A stretch of 64,000 nt of DNA from Embleya hyalina (GTDB lineage Bacteria > Actinomycetota > Actinomycetes > Streptomycetales > Streptomycetaceae): assembly GCF_003967355.1 (NCBI RefSeq), contig NZ_BIFH01000019.1:331757-395756 (forward strand). The letters run 5' to 3'. A program made the translations under genes and the position numbers. Below, piece after piece: positions 8,776-17,670 of the stretch (position 1 is its first letter; each line of letters starts with the position of its first letter). The notes beneath the pieces are model-generated. The model saw nothing but the letters and a program-made list of their open reading frames with translations. It was not told the DNA's origin and did no database searches.

Positions 8776-9654
8776 ATGGATCTGCTTCAGCTGCGGTACT
8801 TCCAGGCGGTGGCTCGCCGGGAGCACATCGGCAGGGCGGCCGAGGACCTGCGGGTCGCGCAGCCCTCGGTGAGTCGGACGATCGCCCGGCTGGAAAAGGG
8901 CCTGGGGGTACCGCTCTTCGACCGTCGAGGTCGCCGGGTACGGCTCAACGCGGCCGGCGCGGCCTTTTTGCGCCGTGTCGATCGGGCACTCGGTGAACTG
9001 GACGACGGACGCCGTGAGTTGGCGGACATCGCGGGCTTGGGGCACGGTCACGTCACGGTGGCGGCGGAGACGCTCTTGTCGGTCACCGAAGTCCTCGCGC
9101 GCTTTCGCGCCGAGCGTCCGGGTGTCGACGTGCGGCTGCTCCAGGCGAACGCGGACGCGATGGTGCGTCACCTCGGGGAGCGGGAGGTCGACGTGTGCTT
9201 CGCCTCGCAGCCGCTTGTCGGGCCGGCGCTGGTCTCGGTCGAGCTCGTGCGCGAGGAGGTGCTGCTCGCGGTTCCGGCGACTCATCCCCTGGCGAGACGA
9301 GAGCGGGTGGCCGTCGCCGAGTTGGCGGGAGAGCCGTTGGTGACCTCGCGGCCCGGCTATTGGCCGCGCACCCTGTTGGATCGTCTGTTCGCCGGCACGG
9401 GCCTGCGGCCGGTGATCGCGTGCGAGACCGACGAACCGGGGGTGATGGGGGAACTGATCGGTGCGGGGCTCGGCGTCGGGCTCGTGCCGGCGATGTCCCG
9501 ACGGGCGGTGACGTCGGCGCCGATCGTCCGGCTGCACGTCGATGCTCCGGGGTGCGAACGCGTCCTGAGCGCGGTGTGGCGTGCGGATACCTACATGTCG
9601 GCGGCGGCCGGGAGGCTGCGCGATCTTTCGCGCACCGTGTTGAGCCCGTCGTGA
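8776..9654 (+). CDS. LysR-family transcriptional regulator
   Basis: The start MDLLQLRYFQAVARREHIGR with AAEDLRVAQPSVSRTIARLE is the canonical LysR winged HTH (residues 1-60), followed by LGVPLFDRRGRRVRLN. The effector domain begins HVTVAAETLL and has the two-lobed periplasmic-binding pattern. Length (292 aa) is normal. The ATG at 8776 gives the standard LysR N-terminus; upstream frame is unrelated. Likely regulator of the divergent LLM oxidoreductase; the inducer is unknown. Confidence 0.9.
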   Translation: MDLLQLRYFQAVARREHIGRAAEDLRVAQPSVSRTIARLEKGLGVPLFDRRGRRVRLNAAGAAFLRRVDRALGELDDGRRELADIAGLGHGHVTVAAETLLSVTEVLARFRAERPGVDVRLLQANADAMVRHLGEREVDVCFASQPLVGPALVSVELVREEVLLAVPATHPLARRERVAVAELAGEPLVTSRPGYWPRTLLDRLFAGTGLRPVIACETDEPGVMGELIGAGLGVGLVPAMSRRAVTSAPIVRLHVDAPGCERVLSAVWRADTYMSAAAGRLRDLSRTVLSPS

Positions 9655-9764
9655 CGCGGTCGCGAATGTCGCCGGTAGTCGCCGACGTTCATAGCCCTGC
9701 GGTCATCAGCACATGGCACAACTGGTCTTGGACGGCATGAGACGCCGTTCATACCGTCGAGTGC

Positions 9765-11372
9765 ATGAAATTCGCACCGACACCGCGGCCGTGGCCCCGC
9801 TCCGAGTCCGGAATGGAAGCCAACGCACCGGCCGTGAGCGCTCCGACGCGCCGGACCGTCCTGCGCGGCGTGGCGGCGCTGCCCGTGGCGGCGGCCGCGG
9901 GTTGTTCGACCACGGAATCGCACCACCGACCGAGGTTCGCGTCGGCGCCCCCATCGGGAAAGCGACCGCTGCCGATCCCGCCGCCTGCGAAGTCGACCGT
10001 CACCGACGACGGCACCCGCCGTTTCGACCTCGACATCCGCGCCGGCGCCACCGAAATCGTCGCCGGTGTCAAGACTCCGACCTGGGGCTACTCGGGCGCC
10101 ATCCTGGGCCCGACGCTACGGGCCCGGCACGGCGAAACCGTGGCCGTACGCGTACGCAACTCGCTCGGGGAGGTGACATCCGTGCACTGGCACGGCATGC
10201 ACCTGCCGGCGATCTTCGACGGCGGTCCGCATCAGCCGATCATGCCCGGCGGTACCTGGACCCCCACCTGGACGGTGAAGCAACCCGCGGCGACGCTTTG
10301 GTACCACCCGCACGCACACGGTACGACTCAACGCCACGCGTTCCGAGGTCTGGCGGGACTGTTCATCATCGACGACGACAATCCGGTCTCCCGCGAACTG
10401 CCGCACGACTACGGAGTCGACGACGTGCCGCTGATCGTCCAGGACAAGAAGTTCACCCCGAACGGAAATCTGGACGAGCGCGACGATCCCAGCGCCGGGC
10501 TGCTCGGCTCCACCGTCACCACCAACGGCATCGCCGACACCTACCTGGACGTGACCACCGAACGTGTCAGGCTCCGCGTGCTCAACGGCTCGACGGTCCG
10601 CTTCTACAACCTGGGGTTCGACGACGATTCCGAGTTCGAGATGATCGCCGGCGACGGCGGCCTGCTCGAGGAGCCGACCCGACTGCGACGGCTTCGCCTC
10701 ACACCCGGCGAACGGGCCGAGATCATCGTGACCATGCGCCCCGGTCTGACCCGGATCCTGCGCGCCTACCCCTTCGAGGACAACAACGGCATCCGACCCT
10801 CTCAGCCGGCGGCGAACTTCGGGCTGGCGGACACCTTCGACATCGTGCTGCTACGGGCCGCGAACACCCTGAAGCCGCGGCCCGCGCCGCCCGCCGCACT
10901 CGCCCACATACCGCCGATCGACACGAACGGGGCCGCGACGCGGACCTTCCTCTTCGGCCAGGTGTCCATCAACGGGGCGACCATGGACATGCAGCGCATC
11001 GATGTGCGGACGGTCGTCGACACTCCCGAAATCTGGGCCGTCACCAACGGCGTCAACGGGGTGCACAACTTCCACGTGCACGACACCCGGTTCCGTGTGA
11101 TCGACATCGACGGCCAGGCCCCACCGCCGGAACTCGCGGGATGGAAGGACACCGTCAATGTACGACCGTTCAGCACCGTTCGGCTGGCTGTGCGCTTCAG
11201 CGACTACACCGATGCCAGGTGGCCGTACATGTATCACTGTCACCTGATGTATCACGAGGACTACGGCATGATGGGGCAGTTCCTCGTCCTGCGACCCGGG
11301 GAGAAACCCGACTCGGTCATCGGACAGGGCGGTGGAAGCCCCCACCACGAGCACGGCGCACCGCCACGGTGA
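9765..11372 (+). CDS. multicopper oxidase with Tat-type lipoprotein signal
   Basis: All four copper motifs are present: HWHGMH (141-146), WYHPHAHG (with His181, His183 and His185), HNFHVH (434-439) and YHCHLMYHEDYGMM (His491, Cys492, His493, His497, axial Met502). This makes a complete three-cupredoxin oxidase coupling substrate oxidation at type 1 Cu to reduction of oxygen to water. It resembles the CotA/bilirubin oxidase or CueO-like group; the substrate cannot be read. The N-terminus TRRTVLRGVAALPVAAAAGC combines a twin Arg with a lipobox-like end, so it is probably exported folded and perhaps lipid-anchored. The ATG at 9765 or a Met at residue 17 could start it. A 12-bp stem terminator follows at 11430. 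Confidence 0.92.
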   Translation: MKFAPTPRPWPRSESGMEANAPAVSAPTRRTVLRGVAALPVAAAAGCSTTESHHRPRFASAPPSGKRPLPIPPPAKSTVTDDGTRRFDLDIRAGATEIVAGVKTPTWGYSGAILGPTLRARHGETVAVRVRNSLGEVTSVHWHGMHLPAIFDGGPHQPIMPGGTWTPTWTVKQPAATLWYHPHAHGTTQRHAFRGLAGLFIIDDDNPVSRELPHDYGVDDVPLIVQDKKFTPNGNLDERDDPSAGLLGSTVTTNGIADTYLDVTTERVRLRVLNGSTVRFYNLGFDDDSEFEMIAGDGGLLEEPTRLRRLRLTPGERAEIIVTMRPGLTRILRAYPFEDNNGIRPSQPAANFGLADTFDIVLLRAANTLKPRPAPPAALAHIPPIDTNGAATRTFLFGQVSINGATMDMQRIDVRTVVDTPEIWAVTNGVNGVHNFHVHDTRFRVIDIDGQAPPPELAGWKDTVNVRPFSTVRLAVRFSDYTDARWPYMYHCHLMYHEDYGMMGQFLVLRPGEKPDSVIGQGGGSPHHEHGAPPR

Positions 11373-11429
11373 AGGCGTCGCGGACGAACGAGTCCGAGGT
11401 ACGCGGGCGGCGTCGGCGAGGGCGCGCCC

Positions 11430-11474
11430 ACGCGAAGGGCCCGTCCCGGGACTCCTCGGGGCGGCCCTTCGCGT
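11430..11474 (+). terminator. rho-independent-type hairpin
   Basis: Perfect 12-bp arms ACGCGAAGGGCC (11430-11441) and its complement (11463-11474) enclose a 21-nt loop, 58 bases after the multicopper oxidase stop. The position fits transcription termination of that gene. Confidence 0.7.
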
Positions 11475-11735
11475 GTCGACAGGGCGCGCGGGGTGTCGGC
11501 GGGGTCGGCGGGGCGGTCATGGTCGTGGAGCGGGCACCGAGGAGGCGAGAGGGTTTCGGCTCCAACCACCGGCTGCCGAGGGATCGTTCATGTTCCGCAA
11601 CCGTCGCACCGCTCTCCTCGCGAGTCGGCCGACTCCGGCAAGGCTCGGCGTGGCCTCATGTTCCGGCAGTGCGACAAGGTGCGCTATTCACATATTCCTG
11701 AAGAATTGGCACTGAATATAACGAAAGGATCCCTC

Positions 11736-12224
11736 ATGGCCGTCGCCACCGCCCCCATGAACCTCACGAAGGTCGCCCACGCCGGGATCTCGGTCTCGGA
11801 CCTGGACGCGTCGATCGCGTTCTACACCGCCCTGACCGGCCGCGAACCCGTCGCCCGGGGAACCATGAACAGCGTGCCCTTCGGCGGGGCGCAGGGCCTG
11901 CCCGTCGCGAGGCTGCGGTACGCGACGATCAACATCGACGGTCTCGGCATCGACCTCATCCAGTTCACGGAACCGGTGGGCGAACGCACGAACGGCAAGG
12001 CGAACCGCCCCGGTTCCATGCACCTGTGCTTCAGGGTCGACGACTTCGACGCGGTCCACCGGCGGATGAAGGAGGCCGGGTACGACTTCCTGGGCGATGC
12101 CTACACCTTCATCGAGGGCGAAGTCACCCCGGACGCCGCCCTCGGCACCAGGGTCGCCTACTTCAACGACCCCGACGGGACCAACCTGGAGATCATCGAA
12201 CCCAAGGGCGGCTTCGCCGGCTAG
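11736..12224 (+). CDS. VOC (glyoxalase/dioxygenase superfamily) protein
   Basis: A 162-residue VOC fold: VAHAGISVSDLDASIAFYTA is the first beta-alpha module, IDLIQFTEP ends it, MHLCFRVDDFDAVHRRMKEA starts the second, and YFNDPDGTNLEIIEP closes it. Candidate metal ligands are His (VAHAG), Glu in the middle of the second half and the terminal Glu of NLEIIE. It could be a lyase, dioxygenase or resistance protein. The ATG at 11736 has GAAAGGA six bases upstream; the long upstream ORF in this frame is noise. The upstream 80 bases are AT-richer than average (CTATTCACATATTCC, GAATATAACG), consistent with a strong promoter or leader. Confidence 0.85.
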   Translation: MAVATAPMNLTKVAHAGISVSDLDASIAFYTALTGREPVARGTMNSVPFGGAQGLPVARLRYATINIDGLGIDLIQFTEPVGERTNGKANRPGSMHLCFRVDDFDAVHRRMKEAGYDFLGDAYTFIEGEVTPDAALGTRVAYFNDPDGTNLEIIEPKGGFAG

Positions 12225-12576
12225 CCGCCCGGCACCTACCGACCGACGTTGTTCGTGGTCGCGTGAGGTCGCCGCGATTCCGGAGTGCCCGAACGCGAAC
12301 CCGCCGTGGTGGGCGCGGTGGGTCCTGCCGCGTTCGGTCGCCTGTGCGCGCGATGGATCTCGCGACCGGCGCCGATCCGGAAAGCGAACCGACGTCGGAC
12401 CACGACGGGCCCGCGGAAATGCGCATTGCCGACCGACCGGACGAGTGCGCATCGGGCCGGGATTCCGGCATCTCGCAGACGCCAGTGCGCACGAAGTTGC
12501 GGACCCTGCACGAGTCCGGGCGAGCGGGGCCGGCGAGGCGCGCCGGATCCCTCGAGGTCGACGAACCGGGGGGCGA
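12225..12576. other. intergenic region without a recognisable gene
   Basis: About 350 bases between the VOC gene and the convergent small gene. All frames give Arg/Pro-rich peptides; no ribosome site, hairpin or repeat stands out. Confidence 0.4.
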
Positions 12577-12849
12577 CTACTCCGTGGGGTCGATGGCCTC
12601 GTTCGTGAGGACGGTCATGGCGGCTTTCTTGAGGGTGTCGCGGTCGGGGGCGCTGTCGGCGCCGGCGTCGGCGCGGGCGGTGATCAGCGCGCGCATGGCC
12701 CGTAGGCGGGCGGCGCGGCAGTGGTCGAGGGTGTCGTCGTCGCCGGCCTCGGCGGCGTGCAGGCACGCGAGGTGGGCCCGTTCGAAGGCGAGTTGGTGGC
12801 CCAGCAGTGGCCGGAGGCGATCGGGCAGCGACAACGAATCTTCGGACAT
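12577..12849 (-). CDS. small helical hypothetical protein
   Basis: Ninety residues, nearly all predicted helix: LPDRLRPLLGHQLAFERAHL, then AAEAGDDDTLDHCRAARLRA, LITARADAG and DTLKKAAMTVLTNEAIDP. Codon third positions are G/C-rich. There is no signal peptide or catalytic motif. The start at 12849 (MSEDSL) or the ATG four codons earlier (12861) are equally plausible. No family recognised. Confidence 0.6.
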   Translation of the reverse strand: MSEDSLSLPDRLRPLLGHQLAFERAHLACLHAAEAGDDDTLDHCRAARLRAMRALITARADAGADSAPDRDTLKKAAMTVLTNEAIDPTE

Positions 12850-12964
12850 GTGTTCGACCATACGCGCCGGCCGCGGCGACCCGACCCGGGCGCTCCGCAG
12901 GCCGTGCGCCTCGTTCGGGTGAATCCCGAACCGCGCACCGCAGCCCCGGGCCCGGCTGCGCCCG

Positions 12965-13200
12965 CTACCGCAGGTCGCATCCGACGATCTGCACGACGTG
13001 GCCTCCGGCGACGGCGACCACGAACGGGTGCCCGAGGAGGGTCGGTTCGGCGTCGAGGTGCAGGACGCCCTCGACACCCGTTTCCAGGGTGGGGGTGCCG
13101 TCGACGCTCACGGTCCGGGCGCGGGGGAGGGCCTCGTCCTCGACCGGCCGGTCGGCCGAACAGGCCGAGGGTGATCTCGACGTGCGGAGGCCGGGAGCAC
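12965..13200 (-). pseudogene. C-terminal fragment of a hypothetical protein, probably frameshifted
   Basis: The last 60 codons read EDEALPRARTVSVDGTPTLE, TGVEGVLHLDAEPTLLGHPF and VVAVAGGHVVQIVGCDLR, which look like beta strands of a real protein and end at 12965. Upstream the sense continues in another frame (HVEITLGLFGRP), so one or more indels interrupt the gene. No start codon can be assigned. Function unknown. Confidence 0.4.
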
Positions 13201-13389
13201 GGCGTGTTCGTGCGTCTCGGGTATGCCCTGCCCGGAGCCTGCGCCGTCCCGACGGAGTTCGTCGGCGACGGTGTCCCGGGGACGGGGACGGGAATGGCAC
13301 GTTGGCCGGTCGGGGATCGACGTCGCGTGCGGGTGTGGCGTGGAACCGAACACCTCCGCCACGCCTCCCGGGTGACCGGGCCCGCCTGC

Positions 13390-13683
13390 CTACCGGCGCC
13401 TTTTCCGGCACGCCTTGCAGTCGGCGTACATGGCGCCGTAGGTCTGCGACCACCTGTAGATGTACCGACCGGCTCCCCCGCAGGTCGAACAGGACGGCGG
13501 AGAAGGCCGGAAGCCATCCCCGGAACCCGTCGTCCGGCCGCCGCGCCGCCCGGGGATCGACCACACCACCACCGCGACGATGCCCACCGGTACCCAGAAC
13601 GCCGGCCCCGACAGGCCGTCGAGTACCGGCGAGAGCACCGCGATACCCAAGAAGAAGACGATGACGCGTCTGAAGAACCCCAT
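13390..13683 (-). CDS. small membrane protein with a zinc-ribbon-like C-terminus
   Basis: Two hydrophobic segments lie close together near the start: RRVIVFFLGIAVLSPVLDGL and FWVPVGIVAVVVWSIP. After a polar linker comes CSTCGGAGRYIYRW and then ADCKACRKRRR, two CxxC knuckles that could bind one zinc. The protein is 97 residues from the ATG at 13683 (MGFFRRV). It is probably anchored in the membrane with the knuckle domain in the cytoplasm. No neighbour suggests a role. Confidence 0.65.
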   Translation of the reverse strand: MGFFRRVIVFFLGIAVLSPVLDGLSGPAFWVPVGIVAVVVWSIPGRRGGRTTGSGDGFRPSPPSCSTCGGAGRYIYRWSQTYGAMYADCKACRKRRR

Positions 13684-14465
13684 GTCGCCGATCCGGCCCC
13701 ACGACGCCGCCGCCCTACGGCCGGCCCTCCCCGCGTCCACACTCCTCCCGAACGCCGTCTTTGTCAGCTGATTACATGAAATAGGAAATGAGAGCGTCCT
13801 TCGGTGAGTCGGATGCCGCGTCGCCGACAGACCGGCGGGCCGACCCACTCGACCACGACCGGCTCCGCACACCGAACGCGCGACGTGCGGGCAGCGAACG
13901 CGCCACCTGCCAGCGAGACGCAGTGCCCCGCATGTGGGTGATCCGGGAAGTCACCGACACGGGAGCGGTGGGCCGTCCTGCCGCGCGGGCGCGTTCGGCA
14001 AGGGCCCGTCCGACTCCGGAACCGCCGCTTCGGCCGGGGCTGGCCGAGTGGCGATCGCCCTTCAGGTGCCGGGTCTCATGTCTTCTCTTTCAGAGCGGCG
14101 GGGCTTCTCCTTGGAGGGCCGTCGCCTCTTGGCACGGCCCAGTGTGCGTGTGGTGGTGCCCAGGGCGTGGATTGAGACGGCGAGGCGGGGGCGGTGCGTC
14201 GTGGGGTCGCGCAATCTCCGCACCCTCGACGCGGCCTCGACTGTGGCGAGTGCGGGCGGGAGCGCCGTAAGCCTCACCGCGCCGCCCGCCGCGCCGAGCA
14301 CCAGGCGGTGCGCGGCCGGCCCGGTGGTCGACGCGAGCCGGCCATGTCGATGCCCGGGAAGCGGGCCGGCGTGTCGATCGCGGTGTTCGCCGCGCCGCGT
14401 CGACCGTGCGCCGACATCGCGCCAACCGTGGCGAACGGGACGTCGTTCGCGCCGTCGCCCGCGCG
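13684..14465. other. intergenic region, no supported gene
   Basis: About 780 bases with only overlapping low-complexity ORFs. It leads into a series of transposase and helicase fragments and may be decayed mobile DNA whose homology is no longer visible by eye. Confidence 0.4.
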
Positions 14466-14705
14466 GGATACCTGTCCGTCGCTCTGTCGGCGGAGGACTA
14501 CACCGAACTGCTGCCCGCAGTCTGGAGGACCGTCCACGATTACGGCATCAAGGTCGACGACCGCACTGACGACAGCCTCGAACTCAACCGGCTACGCAGG
14601 CAGCCGTCCGGAGTGACGGGCAAGCAGGATCAGTGGGAGGTCCACGACGACCCCTACGACGTCTCCCGCGTCTGGGTACGGCGAAGCGACAGCCGCCGTT
14701 GGGGC
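14466..14705 (+). pseudogene. Mu-type (rve/TnsB-like) transposase, C-terminal fragment
   Basis: The peptide YLSVALSAEDYTELLPAVWR, then TVHDYGIKVDDRTDD, LNRLRRQPSGV and WEVHDDPYDVSRVWVR matches the Mu-transposase C-terminal beta-barrel region I know from Streptomyces elements (consensus DYGI.ID.RTYD...LN.LRRQ.SG...KKG.WEVHYDPYD.SR.WVR). The catalytic core is absent and the frame runs on into noise. It is a relic, and several consensus residues are changed. Confidence 0.6.
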
Positions 14706-14895
14706 GTACGGCGGCGAGCATGCGCTGCCGGTCCAACGTCCACCGCCGCGCCGGGTCGTCGCGTCCGGCGGGGGTTCCAATCGGCGTCGATGGCCGCGAG
14801 TCGGGCCCGGCGTTCGCGCTCCCGGTCGAGGTTCCGGCGGGTCTCCAGCGGTCGTCGCCCGTTGGCGTTCGTGGACCGGAAGCCCATTGCCACCC
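14705..14895 (-). pseudogene. helicase-associated domain remnant
   Basis: On the minus strand, NANGRRPLETRRNLDRERER and RARLAAIDADWNP match the helicase-associated (HA) repeat seen in Streptomyces helicase-like proteins (R.A.LAAID.DWNP.WPLDWQRH). The continuation RRWTLDRQRMLAAVRP is in a different frame, so the piece carries at least one frameshift. Only one HA repeat remains. Confidence 0.4.
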
Positions 14896-15097
14896 CGACG
14901 GTGCCGACGAGGACCGGGGTGTGACCGAGGCACGCGCCAAAGCGACAACGGGATGATTCCCAAGTCCTGACGTGCCTGGACTCACCTGCGGCGGCGGGCG
15001 GCGGGGTCGCGTTCGGCGACCTGTCGGGCGGCCGAGCCGACGCCGGGGCGGGCGTACGGCCCGTGGGGCGGCGGGTGGTCAGGACGCGATCCCTTTT

Positions 15098-15115
15098 CTT
15101 GATCAATCGATCCAG
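15098..15115. promoter_or_regulatory. TetR operator 1 (autoregulatory site)
   Basis: Half-sites CTTGATC (15098-15104) and GATCCAG (15109-15115) flank a 4-base spacer, 18 bases before the TetR start. The same architecture recurs at 15881-15898. The pair suggests one repressor controls both its own gene and the next one. Confidence 0.6.
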
Positions 15116-15133
15116 ATAGGTTACGGTGAGGTC

Positions 15134-15712
15134 ATGGCAAGGACCCGGGAGTTCGACACCGAGGCGGCGGTGAGCCGCGCCATGGAACTGTTCTGGAGGC
15201 GTGGCTTCGAGGCGACTTCGGTACGCGACCTGACCCAGGAACTGGGGATCGGGCAGGGGTCCTTGTATGCCGCGTTCGGCGACAAGGACGGCCTGTACCG
15301 GGCGGCGCTGGAGCACTACCGCACCACCCTGGCGGCGGCCGCCCTGCGCAGCCTGGAGGAGGGGGCGGACGCCCGGTCGGCGATCCGCACGATGCTGGTC
15401 GAGCGGATCCGGATCGCCGTGGAAGACGACGGCCGGGGCTGCCTGGTGGTCAACGCCGCCTGCGAGCGCCTGCCGGAGGATGCGGCGATCCGGCGCACCG
15501 TGCGGGACATGCAGGAGGCCAGTCGGGACGCGCTCGCCGAGGTGCTGCGGGTCGCGGCGGAGCGGGGCGAGATCGCGACGCGACACGATCCGCACGCCCT
15601 CGCCGCCTTCCTCGTCACCTTCCTCAACGGACTGCTGGTCTCCGCAAAGATCACCCCGGACGTCCACGCCCTCGAACCCCTCGTGGAGGTCGCGCTGGCC
15701 GCCCTCGACTGA
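15134..15712 (+). CDS. TetR-family transcriptional repressor
   Basis: The N-terminus MARTREFDTEAAVSRAMELF with WRRGFEATSVRDLTQELGIG and SLYAAFGDKDGLYRAALEHY is a typical TetR HTH (about residues 8-55). The C-terminal ligand domain has GCLVVNAACERLPEDAAI, a pattern shared with the AcrR/YxaF-type group. Length 192 aa. GGTGAGG lies just before the ATG at 15134. An 18-bp dyad precedes it and is repeated upstream of the gene at 15981, so I infer autoregulation and control of that gene. Confidence 0.93.
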   Translation: MARTREFDTEAAVSRAMELFWRRGFEATSVRDLTQELGIGQGSLYAAFGDKDGLYRAALEHYRTTLAAAALRSLEEGADARSAIRTMLVERIRIAVEDDGRGCLVVNAACERLPEDAAIRRTVRDMQEASRDALAEVLRVAAERGEIATRHDPHALAAFLVTFLNGLLVSAKITPDVHALEPLVEVALAALD

Positions 15713-15880
15713 TTTTTTCGGTCTCTGTCTCCGCAAGCGTGAATTCCCGGGCCGCCGCGGCTGCTTGGCAACGGCGGCGAGGAATCGGCGCTGTTCCACG
15801 CCTGGTTCACCCCACCTGATCCCGCGACTCGAAGATCATTCACGCTGTGCGGAGACAGAACCTTTTTTCATGACCGCAAT

Positions 15881-15898
15881 CTGTATCAGACGATCCAG
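15881..15898. promoter_or_regulatory. TetR operator 2
   Basis: CTGTATC (15881-15887), spacer AGAC, GATCCAG (15892-15898). Compared with operator 1, 15 of 19 positions match and the right half-site is identical. It lies 83 bases before the ATG at 15981, a sensible place for repression. Confidence 0.6.
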
Positions 15899-15980
15899 AA
15901 AAATTGCCTGCGCCCGCCCGAACACGGGGATCCGGCGACATCCATCCCTTCCGGGCCACCCAACAACTTACGGAGAACCC

Positions 15981-17275
15981 ATGCCCCCCGCGCCCACCCC
16001 GAGCACGCCCGCTCTGGGTGCCGGCCGCTGGAACGTCTTTCCCGCAGCCGGTACCACCTTGACAGCCCGCGACTTCTTCGCCGCCACCGAGCCGCTGTTG
16101 CAGGGCATCATCGATGACAACGCCCTCACCGGCGCCGACGGCAAGGTGCTGGAGGATCAGGTCCGCGCGACACTTGCACTCGGCACCCGGGAGACCTCGC
16201 TGCCGCTGGGCATCGGCCCGGACAGTGCCTCGGCGGCGCGCGAACTGGGCGGGCAGGCCGAGACGATCGGCCGGGAGCTCGCCTCCTGGGCCGCCTCGGC
16301 CCTGGAGAGGCTGCTCATCAGCCGGATCCCACTGCCCGCCGGACCGCTGGTCGTCCGCAGCCACTGCTACGGCCACCTGCTCACCCCTCCCGCGGCCGAC
16401 CTGCTCCGAGGCCGGCGCGGCGGGCCCGTCACGATGCAGCTCTACAACGAGTGGCTGCACCAGATGGTCCTGCTGCGCGACGCCCTGCTGCCCTTCACCA
16501 ACTGGCAGGACGTTCCGCTCCTGATCACCCCGACCGGTCTGCGGCACACCGAACCGGCCCGCGACGCGTTCCTCACCGAACTGCTGGTCCGCCGGATCCG
16601 GCACGCCGCCATCGTGGACTTCGCCCGCCGCGTCGTCACCGGCACCTCCGGCCCGGCCGGCTACGGCTTCGAGGCGGGCGGCGGCACCGCCCTGCCCGCC
16701 GTCCTCGACCGGCCACCCCTCACCGCACCCCGGCACCTGCTGACCTGGCGCACCGACCCGGCCGCCGAAGACACCGTCACGTACGTCGCCGAGGTGCAGG
16801 ACTACTACGCCGCCCCCGCACCCTCGTCGAGGATCTGCCGCCCGCCGTCACCGCGTCGGGGCCGCTCACCGCCCGCATCGGCACCGGGCCGGTCGGCGAC
16901 GGGACCCGCACCGCCCGCATCGAGGTCACCCACGACGGCACCACCGCCCATGTCGACCTCGGCCAGGCCTTGCGCGGCCACCGCTTCGCCCACCGGCCGC
17001 ACCCCGCCGAGGACGACGCACCCTCCGACGCCGCGCCTCGCACCGCGGCCGTGTGGTCCGCACTGCGCGCACCGGGGCTGGTGTGGACGCAAGCAGGCGA
17101 CGCCACCCTGGACGCGAGGGGCCGGGACGACCTCGTCGTACTGGCCCTGCTCGGTCGGCTCTACCCGGAGAACGTCGTCTTGCGCTCCGCCGGCCGTATC
17201 GCCGCACGGACAACCGCGGACGGCACCGGACCCAGCCGCCTGGTGACTGTCGTCGACCCTCCCCGAGCCCACTGA
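15981..17275 (+). pseudogene. unknown protein of about 430 residues, interrupted by one frameshift
   Basis: The first frame runs from ATG 15981 (MPPAPTPSTPALGAGRWNVF) through LLQGIIDDNALTGADGKVLE, PLVVRSHCYGHLLTPPA and TYVAEVQDYYAAPA. After about 16810 it becomes Arg/Pro noise, while the adjacent frame continues sensibly as LVEDLPPAVTASGPLTARIG through AVWSALRAPGLVWTQAGDA to LVTVVDPPRAH and stops at 17275. The break lies in GCCGCCCCCGCACCC, a C-rich run where sequencing indels are common. I do not recognise the family. It lies in a probable operon with the hydrolase at 17314 and under the TetR operator at 15881. Confidence 0.65.
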
Positions 17276-17313
17276 CACCCGTATCGCGAAGTACGACGGA
17301 AAGGTTGGGGAAC

Positions 17314-17590
17314 ATGATGTTCGACCACGACGAAATGCCCGTCCGCACGGGCCGAGCCGCCGTCAACGGAACGACTCTGCGCTACCGCACGGCCGGGTCC
17401 GGCCCCGCGCTGGTGCTGTTGCACGGCGTCCCCAAGACCGGCTACCACTGGCGCCACCTGATCCCGAAGCTGACGCCCCACTACACCGTCGTCGTACCGG
17501 ACCTGCGCGGCCTCGGCGACTCCGCCCGTCCCGCGGACGGCTACGACTCCGCGACGATGAGCGACGACATCGCCGAGTTGATGACCCACC
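17314..17590 (+). pseudogene. alpha/beta hydrolase, N-terminal fragment
   Basis: From ATG 17314, VNGTTLRYRTAGSGPALVLL with HGVPKTGYHWRHLIPKL and YTVVVPDLRGLGDSARP is the N-terminal third of an epoxide-hydrolase or haloalkane-dehalogenase-like alpha/beta hydrolase. After DDIAELM at about 17580 the homology stops before the nucleophile elbow; the frame simply continues antisense through the next gene to 18168. The abrupt end marks a recombination breakpoint. No catalytic Ser or Asp remains. Confidence 0.75.
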
Positions 17591-17670
17591 GATCCCGCTC
17601 CCGGGCCTGCGTGGACCACACCCGGGCGCCGCCCCGGGGAGCCGTTCGTCGGGGCTCCGTCGGGGCGGCC

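Noticed and set aside
6978..8777. 599-residue minus-strand ORF
   Set aside because: Extremely Arg/Pro-rich and antisense to or out of frame with the LLM oxidoreductase gene; typical of high-GC shadow frames.
9713..11701. 662-residue plus-strand ORF over the multicopper oxidase
   Set aside because: Shadow of the real gene in another frame; no motif and no homology.
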